A DNA stretch of 64,000 nucleotides from Oscheius dolichura (lineage: Eukaryota; Nematoda; Chromadorea; Rhabditida; Rhabditidae): contig OW051495.1 in the NCBI GenBank assembly GCA_932521035.1, positions 3,410,001 through 3,474,000 of the forward strand. The letters are read 5' to 3'. A program made the position numbers and the translations under genes. Position 1 is the stretch's first letter. Each line of letters opens with the position of its first letter. Under the pieces are notes generated by a model. It saw nothing but the letters and a program-made list of their open reading frames with translations. It was not told the DNA's origin and did no database searches. Below, piece by piece: positions 1 to 11,195 of this stretch.

Positions 1-635
1 ATTGCCATTTTCATTTTCTTATAGAAAGGAGTAACGGTTATGCGCATTTATGAAACATTACGGGAAATCAGGTATCATTTGAGTACAAGACAAATCGAGG
101 TGCTTTTGTTATGTATACGCCTGTAATGTATTTTAGCTTAATGCAATAACGAGAAAATTGACCAAAGGCGGTAGAGAGTTGCTTGCAACGAGCGATGGTA
201 TGCAGCAGGATGAAAAATTCTACGAAGACCTTCGAGAACGAAATTCTGCCCTGCAAAACGTCCGTCGCTTTAAAGCACTTTAATTTCGTTATTTTCAGCA
301 GCTTCAAGATTCCAAAAAACGTTTGGAGGAAGAAAAGAACAAAAAAAAGCCCATTGCTTTTGAAGTTAATTTCAATGACACCAAACTTAATGACACCATT
401 AATAATGGCAGTTTGTACACGACTTGCTATAGCTTTCCGGTAATCATAATTATGAAAAAATAAATTCCTCTTTAGGATACTCCTATGCCATTTAAAAGCA
501 AGCCTCGCCGTAGCCGTTCTTTGACTCGCATGGTAAAATTCCTCAAAGTAAGTTACATTTTACACTTTTTTACGTTTTGTTATTTAGACCCCACGCCGTT
601 CATCTTCTTTCGCGTCTCTGCAAATTGCTGAATAG
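1..635 (+). CDS. 3' part of an unrecognised coiled-coil protein (5' end outside window)
   Basis: Exons 25-99, 137-259, 299-439, 476-547 and 588-635 join in phase 0 at every junction with GT-AG introns of 36-40 bp, giving 152 residues ending at a TAG. The first half is rich in charged and helical residues (KFYEDLRERNSALQNQ, then SKKRLEEEKNKKK), which suggests a coiled coil. The tail is basic and serine-rich (KSKPRRSRSLTRM, TPRRSSSFASLQ) and looks like a phosphorylation or microtubule-type tail. No family is recognised. The exon chain is well supported by phase; function is unknown. A roughly 79 bp piece containing the last exon and stop is repeated 101 bp downstream. Confidence 0.6.
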
Positions 636-778
636 TCACAATCATCTTGTAATATGTATCTTTTTTTAATCACTGATGTCTTTTACTATAAGCAAGTGAT
701 TCATCTTCTTTCGCGCCTCTGCAAATTGCTGAATAATCACAATCATCTTGTAATAAGTATCTTTTTTTAATCACTGAT
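599..778. repeat. Tandem duplication of the terminal exon and stop
   Basis: Bases 599-677 and 700-778 are near-identical direct copies with a 101 bp period. Both contain TTCATCTTCTTTCGCG and AATCACTGAT. The first copy is the last exon and stop of the upstream gene. The second copy has TAA where the first has TAG and lies in the 3' flank. Confidence 0.85.
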
Positions 779-1078
779 AAATGTACGAACGGAAAAGGTT
801 TGCGATATGTGAGGATGCATGTTCCTAACACTTTCTTTATATTTTTGTATGAAAGAAACATCTGTCTGACTAAGATTCCAGGGTGAACGTTTTTGAATTT
901 AGCTATGGGTCAGTATAATATTGGAGCAACTTTGCAGTTGGGGGTTACTTTGTTTTTGTTTTTATTTTGCTTCTTTTTAATTCGCAATCTACATTCCTAT
1001 TTGAATGCTACTTTTTACCATTATTATAATCAAGTTTAGTGAGCTTCTAGATCTCAATTAACGTTAACAAAACTATTT

Positions 1079-2120
1079 ATGGGCAGTCTTTTTGATTTCC
1101 TGCAAGTAAATAAGCACAAGGTATGGAATTTTATAACAACAGCTCGTATTTTGCAGACATTCCGTCCAAAAAAGAAATTTCCACAAGGAACGCTACGGTA
1201 TCAGCTACATAAACAGGCGGAGGCAACTCTTCGATCTGGAATTGATCTTAGAAATGCTGTGAGATTACCACCCAATGAGAATATGGATGATTGGTTAGCG
1301 GTTCACAGTGAGTATTCCTTTTCTTTTTACATATATATATATAATTTAAAGCTGTTGACTTTTTCAACCGTATCAATCTAATGTATGGTGCAATTTCGGA
1401 TGTCTGCACAAAAAAATCATGCCCTACGATGTCAGGTGGACCCAAGTAAGACTTCAGTCATCACTACTAAAAATATGGGATTAATTCCACGTTTTTGCAT
1501 TAGCTTTTTTTGCCAACGTTTGAGTAGGATGTGAAAACGGGGAAAATAAAACAAAGACGTTTTTTTAGATAGGAATAGCAGTTCTTGCTGGTTAAAAAAA
1601 CATTTTTTCAGATACGAATATTTATGGCAAGATGGAGAAAATTTTAAAAAACCTACTCGTCTCCCTGCTCCGGAATATATGCATCATTTGATGGATTGGA
1701 TCGAATCAAAGATAAATGACGAAAATGTTTTTCCAACGTCTATGGGTACCTTTTTATTACATTTTAAGCTAAAATTTCGTTCAGCTGTTCCGTTCCCTAA
1801 AGACTTCAAACAAGTATGTAAAAAAATATTGACTCGTCTTTTCCGCGTTTTTGTGCATATATACATTCATCATTTTGAAAGACTTACAGAATTAGGAGCA
1901 GTAAGGCTGTTTATAATATTTCATTTTATCACCTTGATATAGGAGCCACATGCAAATACATTGTACAAACATTTCTATTACTTTGTAATTGAATATAATA
2001 TGGTGTCGCCTAAGGAGTTGGAGGCTCTGGTGGGTCTTTTATATCGTATTCATTTATGAATTGTTTCAGAAAGAAATGACAGAACGTCTTTTGGACTGCG
2101 GTCAAAAACGTCTTCGATGA
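1079..2120 (+). CDS. mob-3: MOB kinase activator, MOB3-type
   Basis: Seven exons (1079-1120, 1157-1307, 1352-1445, 1612-1745, 1785-1900, 1943-2029, 2070-2120) give 224 residues, the usual MOB length. Recognisable MOB3-type stretches are [80 protein letters not shown] and [16 protein letters not shown]. The zinc-ligand Cys and His positions of the Mob fold are present. MOB proteins are adaptors that bind NDR/LATS or MST-type kinases; MOB3 is the subgroup linked to MST1 in other animals. The specific role here is inferred from family membership only. The gene sits in an AT-rich block and its introns use T-rich acceptors. Confidence 0.93.
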
Positions 2121-2406
2121 TTACTTGTAATTAACTCACTTTTTTATCTCCTTTGAAACTCCAGGGTGTTGTCATATTAGTCAAATACCACGCATAATAT
2201 CTTTAGTGTAAGTCTTCTGTTTCTATAAGACTATAAAACAGTTTTATTATCTCTGTTTTCTTTGTTCTAATTAATTGCAACGCCCATCCTGTAAAGACAG
2301 GATAAATCGTGTAGAAACTAAAGCGGTTTATGTATTCTTTTTATGGGACTCACTCATTGACCAATTTTCCCGGCAGACGGCCGACTTATTCTACTTGCTT
2401 ACTCGA

Positions 2407-3521
2407 ATGTCCCGCAACTCTACTCTCCGTGGCAAGTCCTTCCAAGGTCCCAAAGTGCCTCTGCCCATGACTGCCGCCTTTAATCGCGACGACATTGTGA
2501 TTACTGGAAGATTATTAACGCTCGTCAAGCGTAAAGGCTTTCTCTTCAACTGCTACAGTGCAGTGGCCTTCCGCAATGTGACGATTCTCAGTAACGGAAT
2601 GCTGCTCGTTTACGACAACGATCGCGCCGGCTGGACTCTGGATATGAAACAGATGCTGAGGATGAAGACGACGACTGCGCACAGCCAAAAAGACAATCTG
2701 AGACGTCTTCAGCTGGAATTGAAGACGACCCGCGGAGCCGTCTCGATGGTGGCCATTGGTACCGATGCGGCCCGTTGGATGGATGCGCTGAGTGGTGTGC
2801 TGAAGGAGACGGGAGAAGAGGCCCCGCTGGTGGAGGACAAACTCAGCACGGTCACTCTCTTCGAGGAGGATGGAGTGATCTCCCCGTTGAACGACGAACC
2901 GGAGGAGGAGGACAAGTGCGACGACAACATCGCGATGAAGAGCCAGGAGAGCCACTCCACCGCCCCGAGCCGCAGCACGACCTACTCCGTGTTGCTCACC
3001 TACCAGGAACCCAAGTCTATCGTAGTCCCTCCTGACTCCTCCGCCTCGGAGGTCTGTCCGCCCCTATCTTTTGTAGAATAAGAGTTCAGGCTCCGAAGAA
3101 GATGCCTGTCCGGTCGGTCGCGATGCCGGAGAGTGTTCAGCGGAAGCTGATGAGCCGCGCCGCTCCTCGCCCGGCCTCGCCTCTCCCTCCGACTGCCGGC
3201 AGTCCGACGGACTCGTCTGCCACGAAGTCCGTTCGCCACGGAGCGTGCTCGGTCGCCACGCTGCGCCAGATGTTGGAGGCAAGGACCAGGGTTTCGATCC
3301 GCAAAGCCAGGAGCAGCAGGAAGAGCACCGCCGGAGTGCCGACGGCCGTCATGGTGGCCGAGGAGAAGAAGGTGGTCCAGGAGGAGGAGAAGAGCCGCAA
3401 CAAGAAGTCGTCGCTGCGTTGCCGTCCCAGCAAGTCCGCCCCGGCCGCCGTCGCCGTGCCCGAGGGAAAGAAGATGATCGTCGGCAACTATAACGGCTGC
3501 TTCGATTCGAGTCTCGCATAG
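2407..3521 (+). CDS. PH-domain protein
   Basis: Two exons, 2407-3051 and 3090-3521, join in phase 0 across a 38 bp intron to give 358 residues. Residues about 25-140 have a pleckstrin-homology pattern: RLLTLVKRKGFLFNCYSAV, a run of beta strands, and a closing helix with an invariant-type Trp (DAARWMDALSGVLKE). This is followed by an acidic linker and a basic, alanine/serine-rich C-terminal half. PH domains bind phosphoinositides or proteins at membranes; ligand and pathway are not visible. The start at 2407 was chosen because the GC-rich coding signal begins there; an open frame continues upstream to 2275 in AT-rich sequence with an acceptor-like CCCGGCAG just before 2380. An AATAAA follows the stop. 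Confidence 0.75.
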
Positions 3522-3876
3522 ATAACGGAAATAAATACTGACACCCCATCTATCTTCTGTTTTTCTCTTTCTTTCTTTCTTATTTCCTTGTTTCTCCTGA
3601 AGCGTCAGCTCCCTATGAACTCTCCACCTTACCGACTTCCCTGGAAATGAGCAGTACAAGACGACGAGAATGGCCGGCTGATGGCCATAATTATGGCTCG
3701 AGGGACAAAAAAGCGCCGCCTAGAGAGGGGAGGACGACAAAATTCGATGGCGGGGCCATATCAGAGTCACCAGATCGGCTGTGTGTCGCCGAGGGACGCC
3801 CCTCCCCCCATATTTGTCAATGCGGTCCAATGACCTCTGAATCCGGGTGGAATTCGTCCTGCTAACTTGTTGTGGC

Positions 3877-6798
3877 ATGCCGTCTTCGTCGTCGTGGCTG
3901 TTGCTGGTGCCGCTCCTCCTCGTCTCCGTCTGCCGTGGATTCCAGTGTCCTCCCAGATGCCAGTGTTACCAGGACGCAGACACCCGTTCCTCTGCCATGC
4001 ACCTCATCTGCAAATGGGACAGGGTGAGTCTCCTTGTCGCTGACTATATCCCTTCTCTTGTCTCTGTATTCCCCATGCCTTATCCTCGACCATTTTGTTC
4101 GTGGCAGCTGACTGTACCAAATAGCTGTCTGGGGGTTGCTTCCACGCGGCTGCACTTCAATTGGCGCGCGGACTGTAGAATAACTGGCCAAAATTAGGGT
4201 CTGTGAGTCAGAGAAGAGTGCCACTTGAGGGGTTAAAAAGAACTATTCGTCAGGGGAAAAGAGGGGGTTTAGCTGAACACGACGAACCTGGGCACGGTCT
4301 ACAGGAAGGACCTCATCCGGACGCTGACCATCCGCTGTCCTCATCACTCGAAGCGCGTCGAGCAGCAGCCGCCGCCAGGCCTCTTTCGGGTGGGTCCGCG
4401 TCCCCTTATCTTGTTTTTTGTCTGGTGACTAGCGGGATAAGAAGTCTCCAGGGACTCTGGAAATTGGATCGGCTCGAAGTCGACCGTTGCCGGCTGAGCC
4501 GAGTGCCGGGGGACCTGTTCGCCGGTCTCCACCAACTGTATTCTCTCGTCCTCCGCAATGCCCAGTTGCCGGAACTCCCCAGGGACCTCTTTACACATCT
4601 TCCGAATTTAATGACACTCGACCTCAGCGGAAACAAACTGCGGATTGAACCAGAGTCGCTGGGCTCCTTGAGGTCTGTCTCCTCCCTCCCCTCCTCCTCC
4701 TCCTTCAAGACGGTCCCCTTTTAGAAGTCTGATCCACCTCGACCTCTCCAACAATTCCATCAGTTTCCTGGCCAACACCATGGCTTCGCTCTTGAAGTTG
4801 AAAGTACTAACCATGGACCACAACCAGCTGACGAACATCGACTTCCGGCGACTGCCGGAAGAGTTGATGGATCTGTCCCTCCGTCACAATCAGATAAACA
4901 CGATCCACTATGTTCCCAACAGTGCCAGGTACGGTATCGTATGGAAGGGAGCACATCCCCGTAGATTTCTACGACGTCTGGATCTGGCTGGGAATAAGGT
5001 AGATTTTGTGGCTGGGTTCGGCTCGGTGAATGCCCTCCCGCCCACTCTCCACACCTTGGACCTCTCGCTGAATAGAATCAGCCACATCCAGGAGAGCGCC
5101 TTCAAGCCGCTGGGACAGCTGGGACTCATCAATTTGAGGTAATCTTGACGAGAAGAGAGTATACATTTCCAGGAACAACTCTTTGACCGAGTTGGCCGAA
5201 TCCATTTTCGCCGGGCCGCGTAGTCCCCTACGACTGATGCTGGCCGACAACCCCCTCGACTGCACCTGCGGGCTGCGGTGGATGTTCCGCCACTCTCCCG
5301 AGGTTATTCCCTTCCTTCTTCCCCTGATTACAATATACAGAACAAGGCCCCAATAACCATTTTGGACCTCGAGCACTTACGATGCCGCCACGTCACCCGA
5401 AGGAACAAATTCCTAAGTTTGAAGAATGCAGAGGCCACTAACCAACTGATGTGTAAATATTCTACCGTAAGCTAGACTCTTCCCCTGTCACACTCTCCCA
5501 TTTAGACGTGTCCTCCTCGGTGTGATTGTTGCCATCTCGGGCCCGAGTGCTCCTGTGTGGCCGTCTGTCCACAAGGCTGTGTCTGCCACGAGTCGTCCAC
5601 TCCTCGGACCAACAGGGTGAGTCCGTATCCTCTCTTCTACAGTAACCAAGCAGTCTGTCCACAATGCTGTCCACTGCGACACACTCCGTCTCGATGCCGT
5701 TCCCCAGCTGCCCAGCACGATCACGGCCCTGTCGTTCCGCGCAGTTGGCTGGAAGGAATGGCCCCCACTGGTGTTGAGGAATATCTCCAACCTTGGCAGT
5801 CTGACCTCCCTGACCATCTCCGACAGTCGCCTGTCCAATGAGGAAGCTGTAAGTGGGGAATAAGCTGTAGAGTCGAGAATTTAGGAGTGGCTATCGCAGT
5901 TGGGGACCCTGACCGAGCTCGACCTCTCCAATAACCGGATAACCAAATTGGGGAAAAGACCTCCTCACCTGAGAAGGCTGGATCTTTCCAGCAATCCCCT
6001 CGCGGTCTTACCAGGCGCTGAAGTTCTCGGCGGACTGGTAACCGTTTCCCTGGCCGGAAACCAGACAGAGTGAGCCTCTCCCCCTTCTCCCCGCTAGATT
6101 ACAGGTTCACTTGTGACTGCGCCTCCCCCACGGCCATTCAGATGTGGCTTGGCAGTCCGGCTAACACCGCGAGGTTGGAAGACTTGGACGAGGTCGAGTG
6201 TGAGCTGGAAGGGGCCGGCAGGGTGCCCGTTCTGGCCGTTCTCTCCGTAAACGACAGTCTCTGTGATCTGATGACAACGACAGAGAAAATGACCACAGAA
6301 CGCCTCCTAGAACAGGACGAGATATTCGGGACGGTCAGTTTTCTACTGGAGAAGGGCCAGTCCCCTTTTAGCAAGAGATATTCACAAACAACGTGCGCGA
6401 CCTCTCGTCGGAGGCCATCGAGCAGGAGATGACAGACAGCACCGCTACGGAGACGACCACAACGACAGCGACAACTACCACAACAAAGAAGACGACAACA
6501 ACACGGCTGACAACCAGGTAAGGGGATCCTCTCTTCCCCCAATCAAATCGGTTCAGAGCCTCTACCACCCTCAGGCACCGACATAAATTCGGCAGAGAAA
6601 AACCCGAGGAGAATCAGTTTCTGGATGTTTTGATAGTTTTGCTGGTCATCAGCATAGTCCTCCTCCTGATCGCCATCTCCGCCACATTTTACTATAGGTA
6701 GAAGGGAGACGGATCAGAGAGGATGGAAACTGTTCAGGGTGCAACAAATGCGAGAGGAGCAGGCGAGGGACAGGGACGAAGCCAGGGAACCACTCTAA
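3877..6798 (+). CDS. Toll-like leucine-rich-repeat receptor without a TIR domain
   Basis: Fourteen phase-consistent exons (3877-4023, 4273-4389, 4452-4672, 4725-4928, 4965-5138, 5173-5302, 5341-5466, 5506-5616, 5654-5848, 5885-6069, 6105-6333, 6372-6517, 6557-6697, 6738-6798) give 728 residues. Order: signal peptide (WLLLVPLLLVSVCRG), cysteine-rich N-flank (CPPRCQC), LRRs, LRR-CT (NPLDCTCGLRW), a Toll-type cysteine cluster (CPPRCDCCHLGPECSC, then CPQGCVCH), more LRRs, a second LRR-CT (FTCDCASPTAIQMWLG), a Thr-rich stalk, one membrane helix (VLIVLLVISIVLLLIAI) and a tail of about 20 residues. The LRR-CT / double-cysteine-cluster / LRR / LRR-CT order is typical of Drosophila Toll-6/7/8. The frame stops at 6798 and no TIR follows, so it may be a decoy, adhesion or co-receptor. 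That role is inference. Confidence 0.85.
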
Positions 6799-7344
6799 CC
6801 ACTTTCCTTATTAATTCTGTAGGTGAGCAGCCACGGGTAAACAGTCATAAATATTGTGAACTCTTTCTGTTTTTCTATATTCGATTTCGGGTGAGGGTAG
6901 GGGGCCGGGGGCCATACGCGTCTTTCTTCAGAAGGATGTTTGTGCTCCTCGTCTGCCCGGCAAACTAGCTGTTGACATGCCATCTCCCTATTCCATAATC
7001 AGTAACTGAAAAAGAAGGGGAAGGGAAGCGGGCTAGTACAGCTGTAATGAGAGAATTAATGTCGGAATTTGTGAGAAAACGAGACCAGAATGGAAGAAGA
7101 GGAGCGACTCCGTCTTCCCGGGAGTGGACGAGTGTCGAACCTTTGGGTGAAACCAGTTCCAGAGCCGAATGCCCCCATAGGCCGTAGTGGAAAAGAATAC
7201 CGTCCTTTGAAAACACGGGGAACGGGGGCGGAACTTGTTGATCGACGGATGTCGACGAGGGCAACTCGCTGTTTATAATTGCGGTACTGCCGGATCATCC
7301 CCCTGTGCCGCGGGAAACCGTTTTGCCATCCCGCGACTCCCGCC

Positions 7345-9056
7345 ATGGCCGATGACCCGAAAATCTTACAGCTCCTCGAGCAGTTGCCGCTGTAAGTTCT
7401 TCTCATCCTCGACTGTCCACAACTCCTTTCTAGAAGTCACCCGATGACATTTTGTACCACCGTCTCGATGAGTTTCCTCTGGTTCCTCTCTGCCCTCCCC
7501 ACCCTGTCCCCGGCCTTCATTGCCCCCGAAAACAGTACGAATGAAACGGGTTACAATTCAATCCAGCAGGAGGTTAGTTACTTTTCCCCCTTAAACCCCC
7601 TTCCAGTTCCATCTAGAGTCAGAGGACAGGTGGCTCCACCCGGCTGAGTTGACATCGTCAATCTTCTTCTTGGGCAATCTCGTCCTCGGCCAGATTCCTT
7701 GTGTTCTGGCAGACAGTGTTGGGAGGAGGCCGATTGTCGTCTTCTCTACCTTCCTGTTGGGTATCTCCGGAGTGCTAGCATCTGCCGCGCCCACATTCTT
7801 CATCCTCCTAGCCCTACGATTCATCCAGGGAGCCACCTTCAATGTAAGGGTCTTCCCCTACCGATCACCCCCGTTACAGGCCATGATCATGATCAACTGG
7901 GTGATGTGTTGTGAGTCGCTCGCCCCGAGAGCCCATAAAATAGCCGCTATTATCTTTGGAATTCTGTGGGTGTTAGGTAACATTCCCCTGGAGTTATCAA
8001 TGACTCTTTTAGGATATGTTGTAATGGCCGGGATGGCTAAATACTCTGTCAGTTGGCGACAGATCCAGTTGTTATCGTCGCTGCCCTCCCTGCTCTTCGC
8101 CCCTTTCCTCTACTGGTCGGTCTCTCTTACCACCTCCCTATTCTCCATAGGCAGCTGCCAGAGAGTCCTGCCTTCTTGGCCACTAAAGGATGGTCCTCGA
8201 AGCTACAGAATTTCATAACTCGAGCCAATAAAAAGAAGAAGACTTCAATCAAATGTGATGTGGAGGCGACGATAGGTAAGGAGGCGGAGGATGGGGGCAC
8301 TTCCTTGTTTAGCAAGCCTTCATCACACAGGAAATGGCAGTCTAAAGGCTACAGTAAAGAACATCCTCAACGACAGCGACACTCTCCTCTACTTGGCATC
8401 TCAAACTATCATCTGGTAGGGCCCCTCTCTAGCTTCCTCATCGTCCTCCTCCAGGACCTGCGACTTTCTCCTCTACGGCGCCATGATTCTGACAACAGAC
8501 ATCGGCTTCGACCCCTACGTGTCCTTCATGATTTCCGGGCTGGCTGAGCTGCCCTGCTACATAGCCATTCCCTACCTCCTCGACTGGTCTGTCTTCCTTT
8601 CTCTCTCGTCTACCCTCCAGGTTCGGCCGTCGGCCCTGTGTCATCGGAGTTCATCTCCTGTCCGCCTTGGCCTACGCATGCCTCATGGTCTTCCCGGAGA
8701 CCTCTCCTTGGTGGATCGCTCTCTGGCTACTGGCCAAGTTCGGCATAGCCTCCGCCTTCCAATGTTGTTTTGTCTACGGCGTGGAACTCTTTCCCGTCGA
8801 GAATCGAAACATCTGTCTCGGCGTCTGCTCCACCATCGCCAATCTTGGAGCATTCGTCTCTCCCCACGTCGATGTCTTGGTAGACTTTTCCGTTTTTAAA
8901 TAAGAACACTCTTCGTTTCAGGACCTCGTCTATCCAGGAGGAGCTTTCCTCACCTTCTCCGTGCTGTGCCTGGTTTGTGCGGCATGTACCACGCTCCTCC
9001 CCGAAACGGGTCCCGGCTCCCAACCGGACAACAAAGAGAAACAAATGAATTTCTAA
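7345..9056 (+). CDS. Major facilitator transporter, SLC22/organic-cation type
   Basis: Ten exons (7345-7391, 7434-7572, 7607-7843, 7880-7976, 8013-8115, 8151-8275, 8331-8415, 8455-8586, 8621-8879, 8922-9056) give 452 residues. Visible motifs are the MFS loop DSVGRRP after TM2, FGRRPCVIG in the second half, the QLPESPAFLATKG motif after TM6 typical of SLC22/OCT proteins, and VELFPVENRN near TM10-11. About twelve hydrophobic segments are present. The large extracellular loop usual between TM1 and TM2 of OCTs is short here (about 40 residues with NST and NET glycosylation sites). It is likely a plasma-membrane carrier for organic ions; the substrate cannot be read. Nine introns of 34-55 bp interrupt it. 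AT-rich sequence with AATAAA begins right at the stop. Confidence 0.88.
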
Positions 9057-9442
9057 AATAAAAAAAAAAACAATAAAATATAAAATTAAATAGGAGGAAG
9101 AGGTGTCTCTCTCTGTGTATAGGTGGTATTCAACAGTGTGTTTACTCGATGGCCGGGTTAGTCAGAATAGTGTAAGGGAGCGGTGGCTTTGATGACGGAA
9201 TCGATGTTTCTTCCTCTGGAGACATTTCCAGCCACGGCGGTCTTTGCCTAGTGAAAATTAGATTTCATGTGAAAACAAAGTGAAAATTAGATTTCATGGC
9301 AGCCCGTAGAATTCGGAGTCATTCAATAGATCTTTTCGCAACTTACATTTTGGTTCTTAGAGTAAATAAATCGGGCCATATAGTGACAAGAAATTCGTGT
9401 TTTACTGAATCTTTTCAGGGGTCGCCTTTTGTATTGAAACTG

Positions 9443-9505
9443 TGGTCGCAGGTGCAATAGTCGATTGACCAGGGTTCGATCCCCGCCGGTGTCAAAAATT
9501 TTTGC
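9443..9505 (+). other. tRNA-like remnant or tRNA-derived SINE head
   Basis: The sequence CAGGGTTCGATCCCCGCCGG contains a perfect Pol III box B (GGTTCGATCCC) and is followed by a T-run (AAAAATTTTTGCTTTTTT) that could act as terminator. A weak box A-like TGGTCGCAGGTGC lies upstream. The T-stem pairs only partly and no matching 5' acceptor strand is seen, so it is not a functional tRNA gene. Confidence 0.35.
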
Positions 9506-9689
9506 TTTTTTAGATTTATACATCAAAATGATCCACAAAATGTGATGAATCGAATGCCGTAAAAATTATAAAAAAAATGAACATCACAATTTTGAGGAAA
9601 ATGCATATAAAGCAAAATAATTAGCAGCGGCGCGCGGTTTCTTTCACAAATTCATTGATTTTTGCTGAAATGTCGATAGAAATATACAT

Positions 9690-10130
9690 GTAACTATTTT
9701 CAGGACGGATGGATTTTTCTAATTTTTGCTACTAAAATTAGTAACAACATATATAAGTAGTTGCAGAAGTAAAATCAAATGAATCGGTCTTCTGAAAAGC
9801 ACACTTGTCGAAATTAGGACAACACGAAAAGTGTGATAGTTTGTAAAATCATTTCTATGTGACTAATACACGTTTTCCGATATTTTTTTGTTTGCACCTA
9901 TACAAAACGAGCTGAAATTTTTTATCATCTAGGTATTTACTTGTGAAACGTAAAAAATTAGATCATAATAGCTCTTGAAAATCAGCATCGTAAATGTGCT
10001 GTATAAATTTTCAGGACGGATGGATTTTTTGCTATTTTTCTGAGTTTATTCTATACATCATAAGCAACAAAAAACACAAAAAAAATTAAGTGAATCGGCT
10101 TTCTGTACTAGGGAAATAGTCAAAAGTATA
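9690..10130. repeat. Diverged direct repeat, two copies
   Basis: Copies start near 9700 and 10010. Each has TTTTCAGGACGGATGGATTT, then an AT-rich spacer and GTGAATCGG/ATGAATCGG followed by TTCTG about 85-95 bp on. The spacing of about 310 bp and the divergence suggest an old mobile-element fragment or tandem duplication. Confidence 0.5.
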
Positions 10131-10809
10131 TTGATCACCCTGTTTTATACGATAAAAACGCTCTATTGCTAAAATATAATTATTGTATTCGATTCTACGC
10201 CCAAAACTATCTACTGGATGTGATTTTCAGAGAAAAATACCCATTTTCTTGGACGTACCGAAGCCTTTTACCTTGCGAACCTCGGATGATCAAATTTTCA
10301 ATACAAAAACTGTTATACCCGCGTTTGGCGCGCGTTTGCGGTCCCTATCTTTGCCCTTATAACGGGCCAACAAATTATAAGCTCTCATTCGTATAATCTA
10401 GTTCCTCTTTTAAATCACCCATGTTCCCTTCCTAAATTCCACGCATACTCGTCTTATCCTCCTCTCAGCCTTCCCCAAACGGTCATTTGATTGTAATGGT
10501 CCGCATCGGTGATACAAATCCGAATTATAGCCTTCTGCTCGAGTACAGCCAGTGTTTTCTATAAAAGTCCGCAGCAGAGCCTCCAAATAGTCCCAGGCGA
10601 GTCCGAATTTCGGGGCCTCGTCCGGCCCAATTGTGCGTCAGCGGACCGGAAAAAGCCAGTCGCATTCGGTGACGCGCCGACAGTGCCAACGCTGCAAAGA
10701 TCTTTGTCCTCTTCGTCTTTTCATCGAATTTTCCTCCCGACTCTTCAATTATTTCTAATTGCCGTCTAATTTTATCAGCTGCTATCTGCCTTATTTTCGA
10801 CGACTTGAA

Positions 10810-11195
10810 ATGGACCCACCCCCGAACAGAATGACGCCTCAGATGCGACCCGGGCTGAGGTTGGACTCGTTAACGGAAAAGAGGAAAATACCCACGGGAG
10901 GAGCTAGTATTGTATGTTCTGGATCTCGGCCAGATATAAAAACGGGGACTTTTCAGTTTTCCACGTCAACAAGCCGATCGATGAACACAAGAGGCAGGAG
11001 TAGGGCAATATCAGGTCCGCGCCTTTTTTATTATTTTTTTATTTATTTTTTATATTTTATACCCGAGAAAGACAAAGGATTTTAGAGTCAGCAGCAGCAA
11101 ATTCAATCGGAAATTATGAGGACAGGGGCAATTTTGAGCCAGAGGCAAAAATACCGACGAGTAGTGCAATCCCGATGCAGAGACGAGAACAACAG
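10810..11195 (+). CDS. Candidate most-upstream 5' exons of the TFEB/MITF gene
   Basis: Exons 10810-11014 and 11086-11195 join across a 71 bp intron and total 315 nt, ending in phase 0 before GTGAGG. The predicted 105 residues begin [12 protein letters not shown] and end IPMQRREQQ, the last part resembling the glutamine/arginine-rich N-terminal region of long MITF/TFE isoforms. Low complexity keeps this tentative; it could also belong to a separate short gene. Confidence 0.45.

Larger units (their letters stand above)
9057..10440. other. AT-rich intergenic block with diverged repeats
   Basis: No convincing exon was found. The block is markedly AT-rich against GC-rich neighbours. It holds a tRNA-like fragment near 9450-9505, short direct repeats (GTGAAAATTAGATTTCATG near 9250 and 9281) and a diverged longer repeat at about 9690 and 10000. 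Confidence 0.6.

Noticed and set aside
2275..2406. N-terminal extension of the PH-domain protein
   Set aside because: The segment is AT-rich, unlike the coding part, and contains an acceptor-like site; the ATG at 2407 fits better.
3000..3659. Minus-strand open frame of 219 codons opposite the PH gene
   Set aside because: It is the GC-rich mirror of the plus-strand coding exons, is low-complexity (Arg/Leu runs) and lacks splice or start support.
9443..9505. Functional tRNA gene
   Set aside because: Box B is present but the T-stem is imperfect and there is no 5' acceptor arm or anticodon stem.
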